A stretch of 64,000 bases of DNA. It comes from Aureisphaera sp963669405 (GTDB lineage: Bacteria; Bacteroidota; Bacteroidia; Flavobacteriales; Flavobacteriaceae). Position 1 is the stretch's first letter, and the number at the start of each line of letters is the position of its first letter. Under the pieces are notes generated by a model that saw only the letters and a program-made list of their open reading frames with translations, was not told the DNA's origin and did no database searches. A program made the translations under genes and the position numbers. Below are positions 24,844 through 34,261 of this stretch, in pieces. The DNA is taken from assembly GCA_963669405.2 (NCBI GenBank), contig CAXXHF010000002.1, forward strand, positions 124,001-188,000, given 5' to 3'.

Positions 24844-25440
24844 CTAGTTAGATAATTGTTTTAGAAACCTTTCTAGATTTTTATGAGAATAGGACAGTTC
24901 CCCATTTACAAGGATTATAGGAGTTCGGTACGATCCTCTAATTCCTTTTTCAGAAAGAATATGGTTTAATAATGCTTGGTTCTTTTTACTGGTACTTATA
25001 TCTACTATCTTAAAGCTAACCCCATTTTCTATAAGATAGTCTGTTGTATAGGTACACCTACCACAGCTGTTGCGGTTAAAAACCACGATGCCTTCATTTA
25101 TTTTGGAATGGTCATTGAGTTGCTCCCATTGTTCCTTTTTATAGGCTTCTGAAATAGCAATCTTCTTTTCGTAACGGTAGCTGTATTTACTACCTACTAT
25201 AGGTACTTTCTTTAGGATTGCTTCTGAATTTGATGGTACTGTTTTGGTAATGGGGCGTTTGTTATCGCGTAATCCCTTGGATTCTGTAATACGTATGGTA
25301 ACTTCTTGAGGGAAAACACTAGCATTCATTGCTTTGAAAACAAGTTGCTTTCCTTCTCGTTCTATTGTAATGGAAACTTTAGGGTTTTGTGCATTTAACA
25401 CTCCCATAAAAAGAAATAGACAAAATGTAATTCGTTTCAT
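24844..25440 (-). CDS. Secreted protein with C-terminal glutaredoxin-like domain
   Basis: 198 residues. The signal peptide ends near GVLNAQN. Residues ~20-100 look like a beta-sandwich (KVSITIEREGKQLVFKAMNA). From ~115 there is a thioredoxin/glutaredoxin fold: GIVVFNRNSCGRCTYTTDYL with the CxxC redox motif, then FKIVDISTSKKNQALL, and the cis-Pro segment YRTPIILVNGE. It probably works in periplasmic or surface disulfide exchange. It starts 1 base after the stop of the lipoprotein gene upstream, so the two are cotranscribed. No substrate is indicated. Confidence 0.75.
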   Translation of the reverse strand: MKRITFCLFLFMGVLNAQNPKVSITIEREGKQLVFKAMNASVFPQEVTIRITESKGLRDNKRPITKTVPSNSEAILKKVPIVGSKYSYRYEKKIAISEAYKKEQWEQLNDHSKINEGIVVFNRNSCGRCTYTTDYLIENGVSFKIVDISTSKKNQALLNHILSEKGIRGSYRTPIILVNGELSYSHKNLERFLKQLSN

Positions 25441-25441
25441 T

Positions 25442-26059
25442 TTATTTGCTGTCTAACAATTCGTTTGGAATTAATTGCTTTAAAATTTTTATTTCTCCTT
25501 CATCATAATTCAGGAATTTCCATGTAGAATCTGAATCTTTCAATATCCCAAATGCTCTTTGGGATAGAGAAATTTCAAAGCTGTCTTTTGCTGGATTATA
25601 GGTAACATTATCCTCACCAAATATTATTTGCATAGCGGTTTTTGCTTTACGCTGGCTTTCTAAATACTCTTCATCGGTTTCACTCTCTTTTTTCATTCCC
25701 TTATAGATTATTTCTACAGTTCCAGTATACATTATTTCAGAATAGTAGGTGTCATCTATAAGAATTGGATTATTGATATGTGTTATTTTGAAGTTTCTAA
25801 AGTTTTTTTCACTTTTCTCATTAGACAAATAAACATGCTTCCATGTGGAAATGAGAGTTTCTTTCGGAACATGATCAAAATACGCTTCTAAGATTAGATC
25901 AGTACATGCCTCAAATTGTTTGGATTCGTACAACTTTAAATATTTGGTAAACTCCACATTTAAATGTGCTTTCCTATCTATAATAGCTTTCTTGGTAGGT
26001 GTGCAAGAAAAATTAAATATTAATACAAAAAGAATAACAAGCGTAAATTTCTTCTTCAT
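25442..26059 (-). CDS. Lipoprotein of unknown function
   Basis: 205 residues with a lipoprotein signal peptide (VILFVLIFNFSCTPTKKA). The mature part is alpha/beta with many charged residues (FEACTDLILEAYFDHVPKET, EIMYTGTVEIIYKGMKKES) and an acidic C-terminus. No family was recognised. It is the third gene of a five-gene minus-strand run, followed 1 base later by the glutaredoxin-like gene. The tight spacing supports joint function at the envelope, but the role is unknown. Confidence 0.55.
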   Translation of the reverse strand: MKKKFTLVILFVLIFNFSCTPTKKAIIDRKAHLNVEFTKYLKLYESKQFEACTDLILEAYFDHVPKETLISTWKHVYLSNEKSEKNFRNFKITHINNPILIDDTYYSEIMYTGTVEIIYKGMKKESETDEEYLESQRKAKTAMQIIFGEDNVTYNPAKDSFEISLSQRAFGILKDSDSTWKFLNYDEGEIKILKQLIPNELLDSK

Positions 26060-26090
26060 TTAAGTAGTTTGTAAATGAAAATTGTAAAAA

Positions 26091-26636
26091 CTAATCCGAC
26101 AGTCTTAAATACAAGTATTTATCGCAAATCAATTTCCAATTCCCGTCGTCATTCATCTTAAAAATCAATATTTTCTCTTCTTCATTTCTGTGTAAATAAA
26201 GGATGGCTTTATCTGAGAAAAAAATAGGCTTAGTCATTTTAATAACATCTACCTTGTGTCGATTACCCACCAGCCTAATGTTTTTATGTAGTTTACTCTT
26301 TATAATTTTTTCAAAAGGCTGGAAATTTCGCGATTGCGAAAGAATCGAATTATAATCACTTTTGGAAATGATTTTATTAAGCTGTATAACTTTTTCTTTA
26401 TCAAAATCTAAACATTGTCCATATATATTGTCAAAAAAATCGCTATCCGATAGTAATACCAACCAACCTCTGTTATTATAGAAATACTTATTCAGTAAAA
26501 CCTGTTTAGAATGATTTCCAAAAACATGATTAACAACACTATAGACCTTATCTCCATGCTTAAGATCTCCTACTTGACCGATCGAATTATGGCTACTCAA
26601 AAAAGCTATGAAAATTAAAATAATAATTTGTTTCAT
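26091..26636 (-). CDS. Secreted hypothetical protein, 181 residues
   Basis: Started at 26636 (MKQIIILIFIAFLSSHNSIG), where the signal peptide begins; an ATG 4 codons earlier adds nothing. The mature protein ends in a strand-rich stretch: ILYLHRNEEEKILIFKMNDD, then GNWKLICDKYLYL. The 'DGNWKLICDK' ending is like that of NTF2-like or DUF-type secreted proteins. No family was assigned. Its start lies 2 bases after the stop of the metallopeptidase lipoprotein gene, so both are on one transcript. Confidence 0.5.
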   Translation of the reverse strand: MKQIIILIFIAFLSSHNSIGQVGDLKHGDKVYSVVNHVFGNHSKQVLLNKYFYNNRGWLVLLSDSDFFDNIYGQCLDFDKEKVIQLNKIISKSDYNSILSQSRNFQPFEKIIKSKLHKNIRLVGNRHKVDVIKMTKPIFFSDKAILYLHRNEEEKILIFKMNDDGNWKLICDKYLYLRLSD

Positions 26637-26638
26637 TT

Positions 26639-28486
26639 CTATTGACAATTATTTGTGCCTAATGCTGCATTTGTAGAACCATTTCCAGGGCCTGCCTGTC
26701 CTTCTGCAATGTTTGCACTAATCACATTGCTTTTAAAAGCGGTTGGGAGTTGGTCAAAATCAGTTGTGTTCAACATGTCTCCAGACCAAGCCAAATATTT
26801 ATAATAATCGATTGAGCCTAAACCATTGTTATCCCAATTTTGTAATGAATAGGCAACCGCATCTACATATTGAACCATAAATTCATGCTGTGCAGTATTT
26901 GTAGTTGCTCCATTTTGCGAAAGATGATGACGTAATATCACAGAAATTGATGAAAAAGGTTGGTCGTGGTAAATATAGGATAAATATGCATGAACAGATT
27001 CATGAATTACTGTTCGTGCAATGGCTAAATCTGTTGCATTGTTTATATAGGAAGAGTTTATAGTTGTTGTATATAGGAAATGCCCTCCTCCTTGGCTGCT
27101 TGGCACCGTTTCTGCATTAACCCCTGAGGAAAGTGACCCAACCTCTATTTTCAAATTGTGATTGGATGAATTACTAAAAAGGTCCAGTATTAACGAAGAA
27201 AGATTGGTATTGATAGGTACGTTGGGAACCAAACTTACAAAATCTGATTTCGTGATTAATGGATCAATTATGCTTTGGACGCAATCAGAAACTGAAGGGT
27301 CAATAATTAAGTTTTCATCAAAACTTACTTCCCCTCCATTCATCAAGCTATCCAATGCTTCCATAACAAAATCGATTGAACTTCCAGAATAATTCTGTTC
27401 TACCAAATAATACAACATTTCACTAGCTATGGGCTTGTTGTCACCTAACCATAGGGATTTATCCATATGAATGGTCCAAAAATCTGGGATATTATCACCT
27501 AAAATGACCAACAGTGAAAAATAATTTTCCAACAGCTGTTCATTGGTGAGTGGAATATCTGGATTCTCACAGTCTATAGGGTCACCATTGGGAAGAAAAC
27601 ACTCTTCTGGTAAATCTGGGATATCGTCATTACCCCCACCATTATCGCCACTGCCTCCTCCTGAAGGACCGCAAGGATCGGCTCCACGTAAAGGGTCTTT
27701 ATTAACATCTCCTTCTACGGGTAACATGGTAGCAATCCAAACATCAGGAAGCGTACAAACACAATCTGGGTTGTCATTCCCTCCCAAGTGTCCGGGATTA
27801 CAACCACAAATATAGTATCCACCTCCTCCATCACCACCATCGCCGTCTCCTGGATCGCCATCTCCCGGGTCATCCCCTCCACAAGGATCTGCACCTCGCA
27901 TTTGGTTTATCACAATACCGCCTGAGTATTGAGTCTCGGCTACAAAGTATCCGTAAATATTATAAAAGCGTATGGCTCCTGTAAAGGTTTCGTCATTCCA
28001 ATTAAGGGGATCTGCTTGGGAGGCAATCCAGTCTTGGTCGTATTCTCGTTCCAGTATAAAACTATATTCCGTTTCTCCATATTCTACAACAACAAGTTTA
28101 TAGGTTGCAAACTTAAAATCACTATGGGTGTTTGTTGTTTCTGCTTTGGCGGATATCACATAATTAGATCTTCCGTTCTCATCGGTATTCTGCGTAGCGT
28201 TTTCTAGGTCGAGTATGAGGTTGGTAATACGTTCATGGTTTCGGGACTGAGGTATGTTTGGATTTGTTGAATGGTCTATTTGAACGCGAAAATCTTCTCT
28301 TGTAACGGATGCCACGTGGTCAAGAATTTCTGGAAATTCATTAATATTTATACGGTGTACAATTGCAATATCATGCTCGTGTGCTATTATGGTTTCTGTA
28401 CTATCATCATCATTTTGGCAACCAGATGATACTATGTATACAATAAGATATGAGCAAAGAATAATATAGGTGTTAAATCTCCCCAT
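26639..28486 (-). CDS. Lipoprotein with HExxH zinc-peptidase-like C-terminal domain
   Basis: 615 residues. The lipobox is IVSSGCQNDDDS. The N-terminal ~170 residues are beta-rich. A low-complexity linker of G, D and P (residues ~205-300, with several CxC pairs such as YICGC and CVCTLPD) separates them from a helical region. The C-terminal domain has TVIHESVHAYLSYIYH (HExxH at 495-499) and AQHEFMVQYVDAVAY, whose His or Glu could be the third ligand. This pair of motifs is seen in SprT-like and other gluzincin families of Bacteroidetes surface lipoproteins. It heads the operon running to the amidase. The substrate is unknown. Confidence 0.65.
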   Translation of the reverse strand: MGRFNTYIILCSYLIVYIVSSGCQNDDDSTETIIAHEHDIAIVHRININEFPEILDHVASVTREDFRVQIDHSTNPNIPQSRNHERITNLILDLENATQNTDENGRSNYVISAKAETTNTHSDFKFATYKLVVVEYGETEYSFILEREYDQDWIASQADPLNWNDETFTGAIRFYNIYGYFVAETQYSGGIVINQMRGADPCGGDDPGDGDPGDGDGGDGGGGYYICGCNPGHLGGNDNPDCVCTLPDVWIATMLPVEGDVNKDPLRGADPCGPSGGGSGDNGGGNDDIPDLPEECFLPNGDPIDCENPDIPLTNEQLLENYFSLLVILGDNIPDFWTIHMDKSLWLGDNKPIASEMLYYLVEQNYSGSSIDFVMEALDSLMNGGEVSFDENLIIDPSVSDCVQSIIDPLITKSDFVSLVPNVPINTNLSSLILDLFSNSSNHNLKIEVGSLSSGVNAETVPSSQGGGHFLYTTTINSSYINNATDLAIARTVIHESVHAYLSYIYHDQPFSSISVILRHHLSQNGATTNTAQHEFMVQYVDAVAYSLQNWDNNGLGSIDYYKYLAWSGDMLNTTDFDQLPTAFKSNVISANIAEGQAGPGNGSTNAALGTNNCQ

Positions 28487-28814
28487 GATTTATTTAGTTA
28501 TTAGGTGAAAACTTCATTATGTTCTTGAAACCCAAATCATGATCAGCCTTAGATGGCAAGACTCATTATCATTAAGAAATAGATTTCATAAGGGTCTAAC
28601 CAACTAGGTAGTTACCCAGTTTGGTATGACCATAGGAAAGAAGTGCACTATCTTATTCTGTGCTAATATACTATTTTTATGTAAATAATATTATCAATTT
28701 AATATGTTTTGACAATATATTATACAATATGTATTTGATTATGGATACTTTATTCACTGATTTTGAGGAAGGTCATTGAAGTAATAGAATAGTAATCTAT
28801 TAATATATAAGCAT
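28487..28814. other. Gene-free AT-rich interval
   Basis: 328 bases with no open frame worth calling. It contains AT-rich stretches around 28670-28740. It separates the metallopeptidase operon promoter side from the 3' end of the SelO-like pair. No terminator hairpin or RNA gene was recognised. Confidence 0.4.
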
Positions 28815-29255
28815 TTAGAAGTGTTGAGCCATTTTCCATTTTACAATGCAGCTGTTAAATAGGTCTTCCAATATTTGCAAAACTTGCTCGTTGCTCAGTG
28901 TATTGGACCTTAGTGCATTTACCAAGCCTTCACACAAAGTAATGATCTTTCGTTTAATTAGTTCATATTCAGGAAAATCCATTACGTTACCTTCTCCTTC
29001 CAAAAGGTTGTAAGGAATAGAGACATCTTCATGTGGTTGTATGAAACTTTCGTCATGAGGCCAACTAATATCTCCCCAACACAGGTATTTTGCAGACATA
29101 AATAGAATGGGGTTTTTAAAAGATTCATAAATATGATAATGATCAAAATCTACCAATATTCCTCCGGGAGGATTGGATCTTATTTCACCCGTAAGTTGAA
29201 CGTTGACACCATCAAAAGTTAAAGGACTTGAAATCTTTTTAGATATTTGGAGCAA
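28815..29255 (-). CDS. Hypothetical partner of the SelO-like gene, 146 residues
   Basis: A soluble protein with no recognised family. Segments include ISSPLTFDGVNVQLTGEIRS, then GGILVDFDHYHIYESF and a helical C-terminus (VLQILEDLFNSCIVKWKMAQ). Its start overlaps the end of the upstream gene by 17 bases, so translation is coupled and the products probably act together. A regulatory, immunity or adaptor role is possible. The sequence alone does not decide. Confidence 0.5.
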   Translation of the reverse strand: MLQISKKISSPLTFDGVNVQLTGEIRSNPPGGILVDFDHYHIYESFKNPILFMSAKYLCWGDISWPHDESFIQPHEDVSIPYNLLEGEGNVMDFPEYELIKRKIITLCEGLVNALRSNTLSNEQVLQILEDLFNSCIVKWKMAQHF

Positions 29256-30237
29256 GTAGTTTTTTTATATCACCCTCTTTTAGATTCCCCTTTTTGAATC
29301 TTCCATGCCATAGATCGAATCCATTTTCTTTTGAGCATAACTTGATACTAGAAGGAGTACTTGCCGAGGTCATACCGTATTTGCGCAACATCCATTCAAT
29401 ATCCTTGGTCAATTGATAATATTGGCTTCCGTATTTGGGCAAATCCACATTACCAACAACACGATTGTGTGCTCTTCTAAAAAGTAATCCTGCAGGTTGC
29501 TCTATTTTTTCAATATCATTGACAGATACACCTTTTGCTCTTTCCAATCGTGTTTTAAGTACCACTCTATCAAAGCCCAAATCAACTATGGCGTATATAG
29601 GGGTTGTCCTGTGGTTGGATTTTTCTCTTGCGAATATTTGATGGATTAACTGTTCAATAATCAATTCTTTATAACAACCCCTTAGCGGCATAAGACCACT
29701 AGAGTGTGTTTTATGACTAGGGGTTTTATCTGGTGCAACCCCTACCCCTTTTATATCCAGTAAACCTTGGTCTCCTTTCTGTTCTCCAATTTCTTTTAAG
29801 ACACCTAGGGATTTAATGGTTTCCTGAATAGAAAAGACAAGTGCCCTGCCATAGTGAGTAGGACGATAAGCACGTGTTCGTTTTGATCCTTTATTGATTT
29901 TTGTGTTTACAACAGTACCTTTAGACTGGCTGGTTGAGACATAACCTCCATGTCTCAACAACCACTTGTCTATTAAACGGTGTATTCTTTTTGTTCTTTC
30001 TGAAACATCCAAATCTCTTAGATGTGGGTTTCTTTTCAATAATTCTTGTTCGCTTAATTGTGGGAAATCATGCATTAAAAGCGGATAGTTGGCAAACATG
30101 ACTTTTGCACTTTTAACTTGAACTACGGTTTCCTTTTTCGCTTTTCTTTTGTTGATTTCAGAAATATCATAGAAAACGTCTTCGGTACCTTCAGCAAAAT
30201 AGGGAAATGACTGATTCTTTTGAAAATCAAATTTCAT
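29239..30237 (-). CDS. Possible SelO-like pseudokinase/AMPylase fold protein
   Basis: 332 residues, soluble. The central segment LLDIKGVGVAPDKTPSHKTH followed by SSGLMPLRGCYKELIIEQLI resembles the SelO (UPF0061) nucleotide-binding signature 'KGSG.TP......G...LR..+RE...SEAM', with Lys, Arg and Glu in matching order. The N-terminal KVMFANYPLLMHDFPQL also recalls SelO's 'N..LA' start. SelO proteins transfer AMP to protein side chains. The C-terminal half is shorter than in SelO, and the metal-binding Asp-Asn positions could not be confirmed. It is coupled to the small gene at 28815. The assignment is tentative. Confidence 0.4.
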   Translation of the reverse strand: MKFDFQKNQSFPYFAEGTEDVFYDISEINKRKAKKETVVQVKSAKVMFANYPLLMHDFPQLSEQELLKRNPHLRDLDVSERTKRIHRLIDKWLLRHGGYVSTSQSKGTVVNTKINKGSKRTRAYRPTHYGRALVFSIQETIKSLGVLKEIGEQKGDQGLLDIKGVGVAPDKTPSHKTHSSGLMPLRGCYKELIIEQLIHQIFAREKSNHRTTPIYAIVDLGFDRVVLKTRLERAKGVSVNDIEKIEQPAGLLFRRAHNRVVGNVDLPKYGSQYYQLTKDIEWMLRKYGMTSASTPSSIKLCSKENGFDLWHGRFKKGNLKEGDIKKLLAPNI

Positions 30238-30352
30238 TGAGTAATTGGACTATTCGTTAAGGGCTGGGGGAATACCACGAATATACCTAGATTATCAAAA
30301 ATGACAATACACTCTAAGCTTATATATTAGCCAATTATTGGATTTAAAGGAC

Positions 30353-32314
30353 TTACTGGGTTGTCTGTAGTTTCAATGACTCCCATAGCGCCTGGGATCT
30401 AGCATCAAAAAAGTTTAGTTGGAGGGCTTTGGCTATATAACCTCTTGATGTTTTATATGCTTTTATTCTGTAATGGGCTTCTCCTAAATCCCTAAACAAC
30501 AACGGATTTTCACTAAAGACGTTTTCAAAAGGGGTTAGCAACTCAATAGCCCTATTTACAAGGCCTTCTTCCATAAGAACGTCAAAAACATCGTCCAATG
30601 TCTCAGGTCCAAAATTGAACGTATATTCCAAACTTGTACCGTATTTTAGTTCTAATTGCTCGTAAAGATTCAATGCTTCTTTAACAGATTGGTTTCGGAT
30701 GGTGCTCAGCAATGTATCTTTAAGACTATAGACATAAGGAACGGGAGGTTTGAATTTTATGGGTTTATGAATTTGAAGGTTATCTTTTAACGAATCTTTC
30801 ATAAAAGAAATGAGACCATCCATTACCTGATTATTCAATAATCTATTATGCCCTACATTTTCTATCGTGAGGCGTATGTGGTTTGGAAAACGAGCAGCAA
30901 TTTCTTCGGTTTGACTCAATGGAGTCCTTCCGTCCAGTGTTCCATGAATAAAGAGTACTTGGGTAGAATCGTTAACAGGCGCATTCAACCCTTCAATCTG
31001 CGATGCTCCAAAAGCATCGTATATCTCTGGATAGCGTCCATAGGACAAGCCGAAGTGTGTAAAACCTAAAGGGTCTGATTGATTTTGTGAAGCTTGCCAT
31101 CGTTCTTCTGAATAGCGCGAAGCTCCGTTTACCGTAAAGAATAATGCGTTGGGCATTCGCCTTCTTTTGAATTCCCTGAGACCTTTTGCCGTCTCACTAT
31201 AGTTTTCATTAGCAATTTGGTAATAGACTGAAGGTAATTGCAAAATAGACCTGTCTATTCCCACTTTGTCTGCAATCATCATTTGAAAATGATCTTGGGT
31301 AAGGGTCATTTCCCAAGAGGACTTAAACGTGGCAGCCACTGCTACGGCACTTTTTTCTAAGGTACTCGCATCCTCATCTAATGCGTCTTTTACGTTCATG
31401 GTAATAAGACGGGGGCTTGAAGCGATATCTGAATGCACCGTATTTACCAACCCAAGAAAATCTGGAATCAATCTGTTAAGTTTTGGGTCTCTTTTTACCA
31501 GTGAATCCAACATTCGGTATTGTTGCATGACGTCTCCAGGGAGTTTTATTCCATGATCTGGCGCTATGGCTCCTGCAAAAATTGCCTTCTGTACATGCTG
31601 TCCAAAGCTTTTTATATAATGCTGAGCCAATTCTGTTCCATAACTGTAGCCATAGAGGGTCATTTTATCATATCCCAAAGCAATTCGTAATTCTTCAATA
31701 TCCAATGCGCTTTCGTATGAATTATAGGATGGAAGGTGAATTCCCAAATCTTGGAATTCTTCGGCACATTCTTCGCATTTTTCAACGATGCTTTCTAAGA
31801 TCTCACTTTGAACATTTTCAATGATATCTGTAGGTATGTCCAAAGAGTTTCTACAGTGTAAATTAGGAATGCTATTCCCGGTTCCCCGTTGATCTAAGAG
31901 AATGACATCGGCAAATTTGGAAAGTTCTTTAAACAAAAAGAAGTACTCAGTCCTTCCTATTGCGCTTCCCGAAGATCCGGGTCCTCCAGCCAGAAAGAGT
32001 ATAGGAGGTAAAGGATGCTGTGCATCGGTTTTAAATCGATCAAAATATAATTCGATTAGGTTTGAATTGGCATCAGTTCGGTTTTCCTTAACCACAAATT
32101 TACCATGTTCTAATACTACTAATGTATTGTTTCGCTGGTCTTTTAAAGTATCCTTTCCCATCTCTAAGTGATGGAGTACTTTCCCATTTACATTGGGCTT
32201 TGTTATAGGTATGTCTGTTTCAAAAACGGTAAGATATATGGCATAGCCTGCAAGAGCAATAAACGCTATAATAACCATTGCAATAATACGCTTCCTTTTG
32301 TTTTTCATTTCCAT
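30353..32314 (-). CDS. Alpha/beta hydrolase of the TAP/proline-iminopeptidase type
   Basis: 653 residues with an N-terminal membrane or signal segment (RIIAMVIIAFIALAGYAIYL). The catalytic core has the oxyanion loop FLAGGPGSSGSA, then DVILLDQRGTGNS and the nucleophile elbow LYGYSYGTELAQ. The acid is in VLFIHGTLDGRTPLSQTEEI and the His in VGHNRLL. These match S33-family exopeptidases. A C-terminal ~150-residue helical part with TPR-like features (FRDLGEAHYRIKAYKTSRGY) is extra. It probably trims peptides at the envelope. It is a single gene on the minus strand with no close partner. Confidence 0.85.
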   Translation of the reverse strand: MEMKNKRKRIIAMVIIAFIALAGYAIYLTVFETDIPITKPNVNGKVLHHLEMGKDTLKDQRNNTLVVLEHGKFVVKENRTDANSNLIELYFDRFKTDAQHPLPPILFLAGGPGSSGSAIGRTEYFFLFKELSKFADVILLDQRGTGNSIPNLHCRNSLDIPTDIIENVQSEILESIVEKCEECAEEFQDLGIHLPSYNSYESALDIEELRIALGYDKMTLYGYSYGTELAQHYIKSFGQHVQKAIFAGAIAPDHGIKLPGDVMQQYRMLDSLVKRDPKLNRLIPDFLGLVNTVHSDIASSPRLITMNVKDALDEDASTLEKSAVAVAATFKSSWEMTLTQDHFQMMIADKVGIDRSILQLPSVYYQIANENYSETAKGLREFKRRRMPNALFFTVNGASRYSEERWQASQNQSDPLGFTHFGLSYGRYPEIYDAFGASQIEGLNAPVNDSTQVLFIHGTLDGRTPLSQTEEIAARFPNHIRLTIENVGHNRLLNNQVMDGLISFMKDSLKDNLQIHKPIKFKPPVPYVYSLKDTLLSTIRNQSVKEALNLYEQLELKYGTSLEYTFNFGPETLDDVFDVLMEEGLVNRAIELLTPFENVFSENPLLFRDLGEAHYRIKAYKTSRGYIAKALQLNFFDARSQALWESLKLQTTQ

Positions 32315-32456
32315 TTCTAGATTAGATTAAACTGTGCAAGACCTAAAAAAGTGCTGGCTTTATCATTAGGCTAGAAAAGTACACAGGATGTTACAGCTTG
32401 ACGCCGTATAGATTCATCAATTTATAAATTGTAGTGTTTTCGTAATCCCCGTAACA

Positions 32457-33569
32457 TTATGCTCCTTTCTTAAATTGTGATGGAGTTTTGCCAGTATGCT
32501 GTTTAAAAACCCGTGAAAAGGAATTAGCGGAATTGAACCCGGATTGACTTGCAATACCCAAAAAGTTCAGATTATTATACGCTTCATCTTTAAGGATTCT
32601 TTTAGCATGATCTATACGGTACGAATTGATGAGATGGGTGAGATTGCATTTAAATTCGCTATTTACAATCTGGGATAGGTAATTGGTATTGATCCCTAAG
32701 TGTTGCGCAAATTTGTTGGAGGTTAAATGACTGTCTAAATAGATTTTCTCATGCTCCAATAATTTTATAATTTCTGCTTTCTTCTGTGGATAGAGACTCG
32801 CAATAGCATTACTAACTGCCTTTTCACTTCGATAAGAAATCATTACCAGCGACTCCTTAAGTGCCCAAAAGGTGAGAAAATAAACAAAAATGGAGGAGGA
32901 AAACACCACCGTAAGCATGACGTAAAACTGTTTGAAATCTGTAAATATAAAAACGAGTTGTGCAGACAGGTAAAGGAATACAAAAAACAGGAAAGCATAT
33001 GAATAGTTCAATAACCATTTTAGCTTACCAATTCCCCAATGGTTTTTTCTGTTATCAGTAGCCTCACCCTCTTTCCTAATAAGCGAAATAGAGGCCAAAC
33101 AATAAGCCAAAAGGGAAATGAGTAGCGGAACATAGTAGAACAGCATACTTCCGGAAATATCAAAACTCCCTGGTTGGGGTGAGGAATGAAGGACTAACTT
33201 TTCGGCTCCAGATTTTATATAGAATGGGAAGAGTATCAATAAAATTGCCATAAAAGGAAGATAGTGCAACCCGTTTGGCCACCTTGGTTTCTTTCTTTCC
33301 TCTTGAATGAGTGAGTTTTTAACGTATAAATAGAAAAAGGGACCTAATAAAAAATGGAAAGGTAGAAACAGCTTGATAAAATGAGGGAAACTGGAATAAT
33401 ACCCTTCCAAAACCACAATGGCTTTTGTTTGATAGCCCAATACTATAAGGGTTAATCCAAGCAGGTAAACATTTGAACGAAAGTTCTTTTTGCCGTTAAA
33501 AAGAATAACGGCTATCACAATAAACCCCACAAAGACATTGAGCACAAAAGGGATACTTTCCAGTTGCAT
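32457..33569 (-). CDS. AraC-family regulator with multi-span membrane N-terminus
   Basis: 370 residues. About seven transmembrane helices fill residues 1-240 (FVLNVFVGFIVIAVILF, FIKLFLPFHFLLGPFFYLYV and others). The cytoplasmic end has the two AraC helix-turn-helix motifs, SNKFAQHLGINTNYLSQIVN and NFLGIASQSGFNSANSFSRV, closing with HTGKTPSQFKK. It is a one-component membrane-bound regulator, a type frequent in Flavobacteriia. The signal and targets are unknown. A second membrane-tethered regulator gene follows upstream on the same strand at 33658. Confidence 0.9.
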   Translation of the reverse strand: MQLESIPFVLNVFVGFIVIAVILFNGKKNFRSNVYLLGLTLIVLGYQTKAIVVLEGYYSSFPHFIKLFLPFHFLLGPFFYLYVKNSLIQEERKKPRWPNGLHYLPFMAILLILFPFYIKSGAEKLVLHSSPQPGSFDISGSMLFYYVPLLISLLAYCLASISLIRKEGEATDNRKNHWGIGKLKWLLNYSYAFLFFVFLYLSAQLVFIFTDFKQFYVMLTVVFSSSIFVYFLTFWALKESLVMISYRSEKAVSNAIASLYPQKKAEIIKLLEHEKIYLDSHLTSNKFAQHLGINTNYLSQIVNSEFKCNLTHLINSYRIDHAKRILKDEAYNNLNFLGIASQSGFNSANSFSRVFKQHTGKTPSQFKKGA

Positions 33570-33657
33570 GTTTTAACATTTAACTTTCTTGTAAGTATGT
33601 GAATTAAAGAAAGTGTTACGAAACCAGAACTAATTTTAAGGCTTACAGGGTTTTTGG

Positions 33658-34107
33658 CTATTTAAAGGCAATAAACAGCATTAAGAATACTATGGAAGTT
33701 ACAGCAATAATTCCAGCTGCTCTGTAAAAATGCGATTTATTGAGCCTTAATTTTAAAGCATACACCTTTGGTGGTGGAAGAATGGTAATCTTGTACCCCC
33801 GTTTTCTAATGGTCTCAATTTTTGGTGATTTTACAAAATTACTGATCAATTGTTTTCTTAAGTCTGCTACGGCACGGGTTAGCGATTCTTCATTAACCAC
33901 GGTATCCTGCCAAATGTTCTCTATTAAATAATCCCTTGATACTACCGAATTATCATTAACACATAGAAAATACATCAACTTAGATAAGCGTGGTTCAAGA
34001 ATAAGGGCTTTCCCTTCCCCACTGGCAATAATTCCATACGTATTGGATATTTTCCACTTCCCCACTTCAACTTCCATATATCTAGATTCTTGTTCTATTT
34101 CCTTCAT
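33658..34107 (-). CDS. ToxR-like winged-helix regulator with C-terminal transmembrane anchor
   Basis: 149 residues. Residues ~10-110 are an OmpR/PhoB-type winged helix: LEPRLSKLMYFLCVNDNSVV, then SRDYLIENIWQDTVVNEESL and TIRKRGYKITI. One membrane helix lies near the C-terminus (AAGIIAVTSIVFLMLFIAF) with almost nothing beyond it, so there is no sensory domain outside the membrane. This is the ToxR/CadC arrangement cut down to its minimum, and a partner protein may provide the signal. The divergent promoter region carries three TTAAC repeats at 10-bp spacing, a fitting binding site for a PhoB-type domain. Confidence 0.8.
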   Translation of the reverse strand: MKEIEQESRYMEVEVGKWKISNTYGIIASGEGKALILEPRLSKLMYFLCVNDNSVVSRDYLIENIWQDTVVNEESLTRAVADLRKQLISNFVKSPKIETIRKRGYKITILPPPKVYALKLRLNKSHFYRAAGIIAVTSIVFLMLFIAFK

Positions 34108-34187
34108 ACTAATTGGAGAGTAGTTTCACGTTAATTTCAGGTTCACAGAAGTAAATATATCGACTTTAGCAACAGTAATAAAGTGGC

Positions 34188-34212
34188 TTAACACTAGTTA
34201 ACGTTCATTAAC
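34188..34212. promoter_or_regulatory. TTAAC direct repeats with 10-bp period
   Basis: TTAAC occurs at 34188, 34198 and 34208, all on the same face of the helix. The outer two extend to TTAACACT. They lie between the divergent ToxR-like gene (start 34107) and the aspartic protease gene (start 34262). Direct repeats of this spacing are typical of OmpR/PhoB winged-helix dimers. Confidence 0.5.
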
Positions 34213-34261
34213 ACTGGACAAAATATAGATCCGCCTTTTTGTATAATCTAAAAACAAACAA

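Noticed and set aside
33573..33584. TTAAC pair just before the membrane AraC gene
   Set aside because: The copies are 7 bp apart and lie in the ribosome-binding region, so they do not match the 10-bp-phased repeats and were taken as chance.
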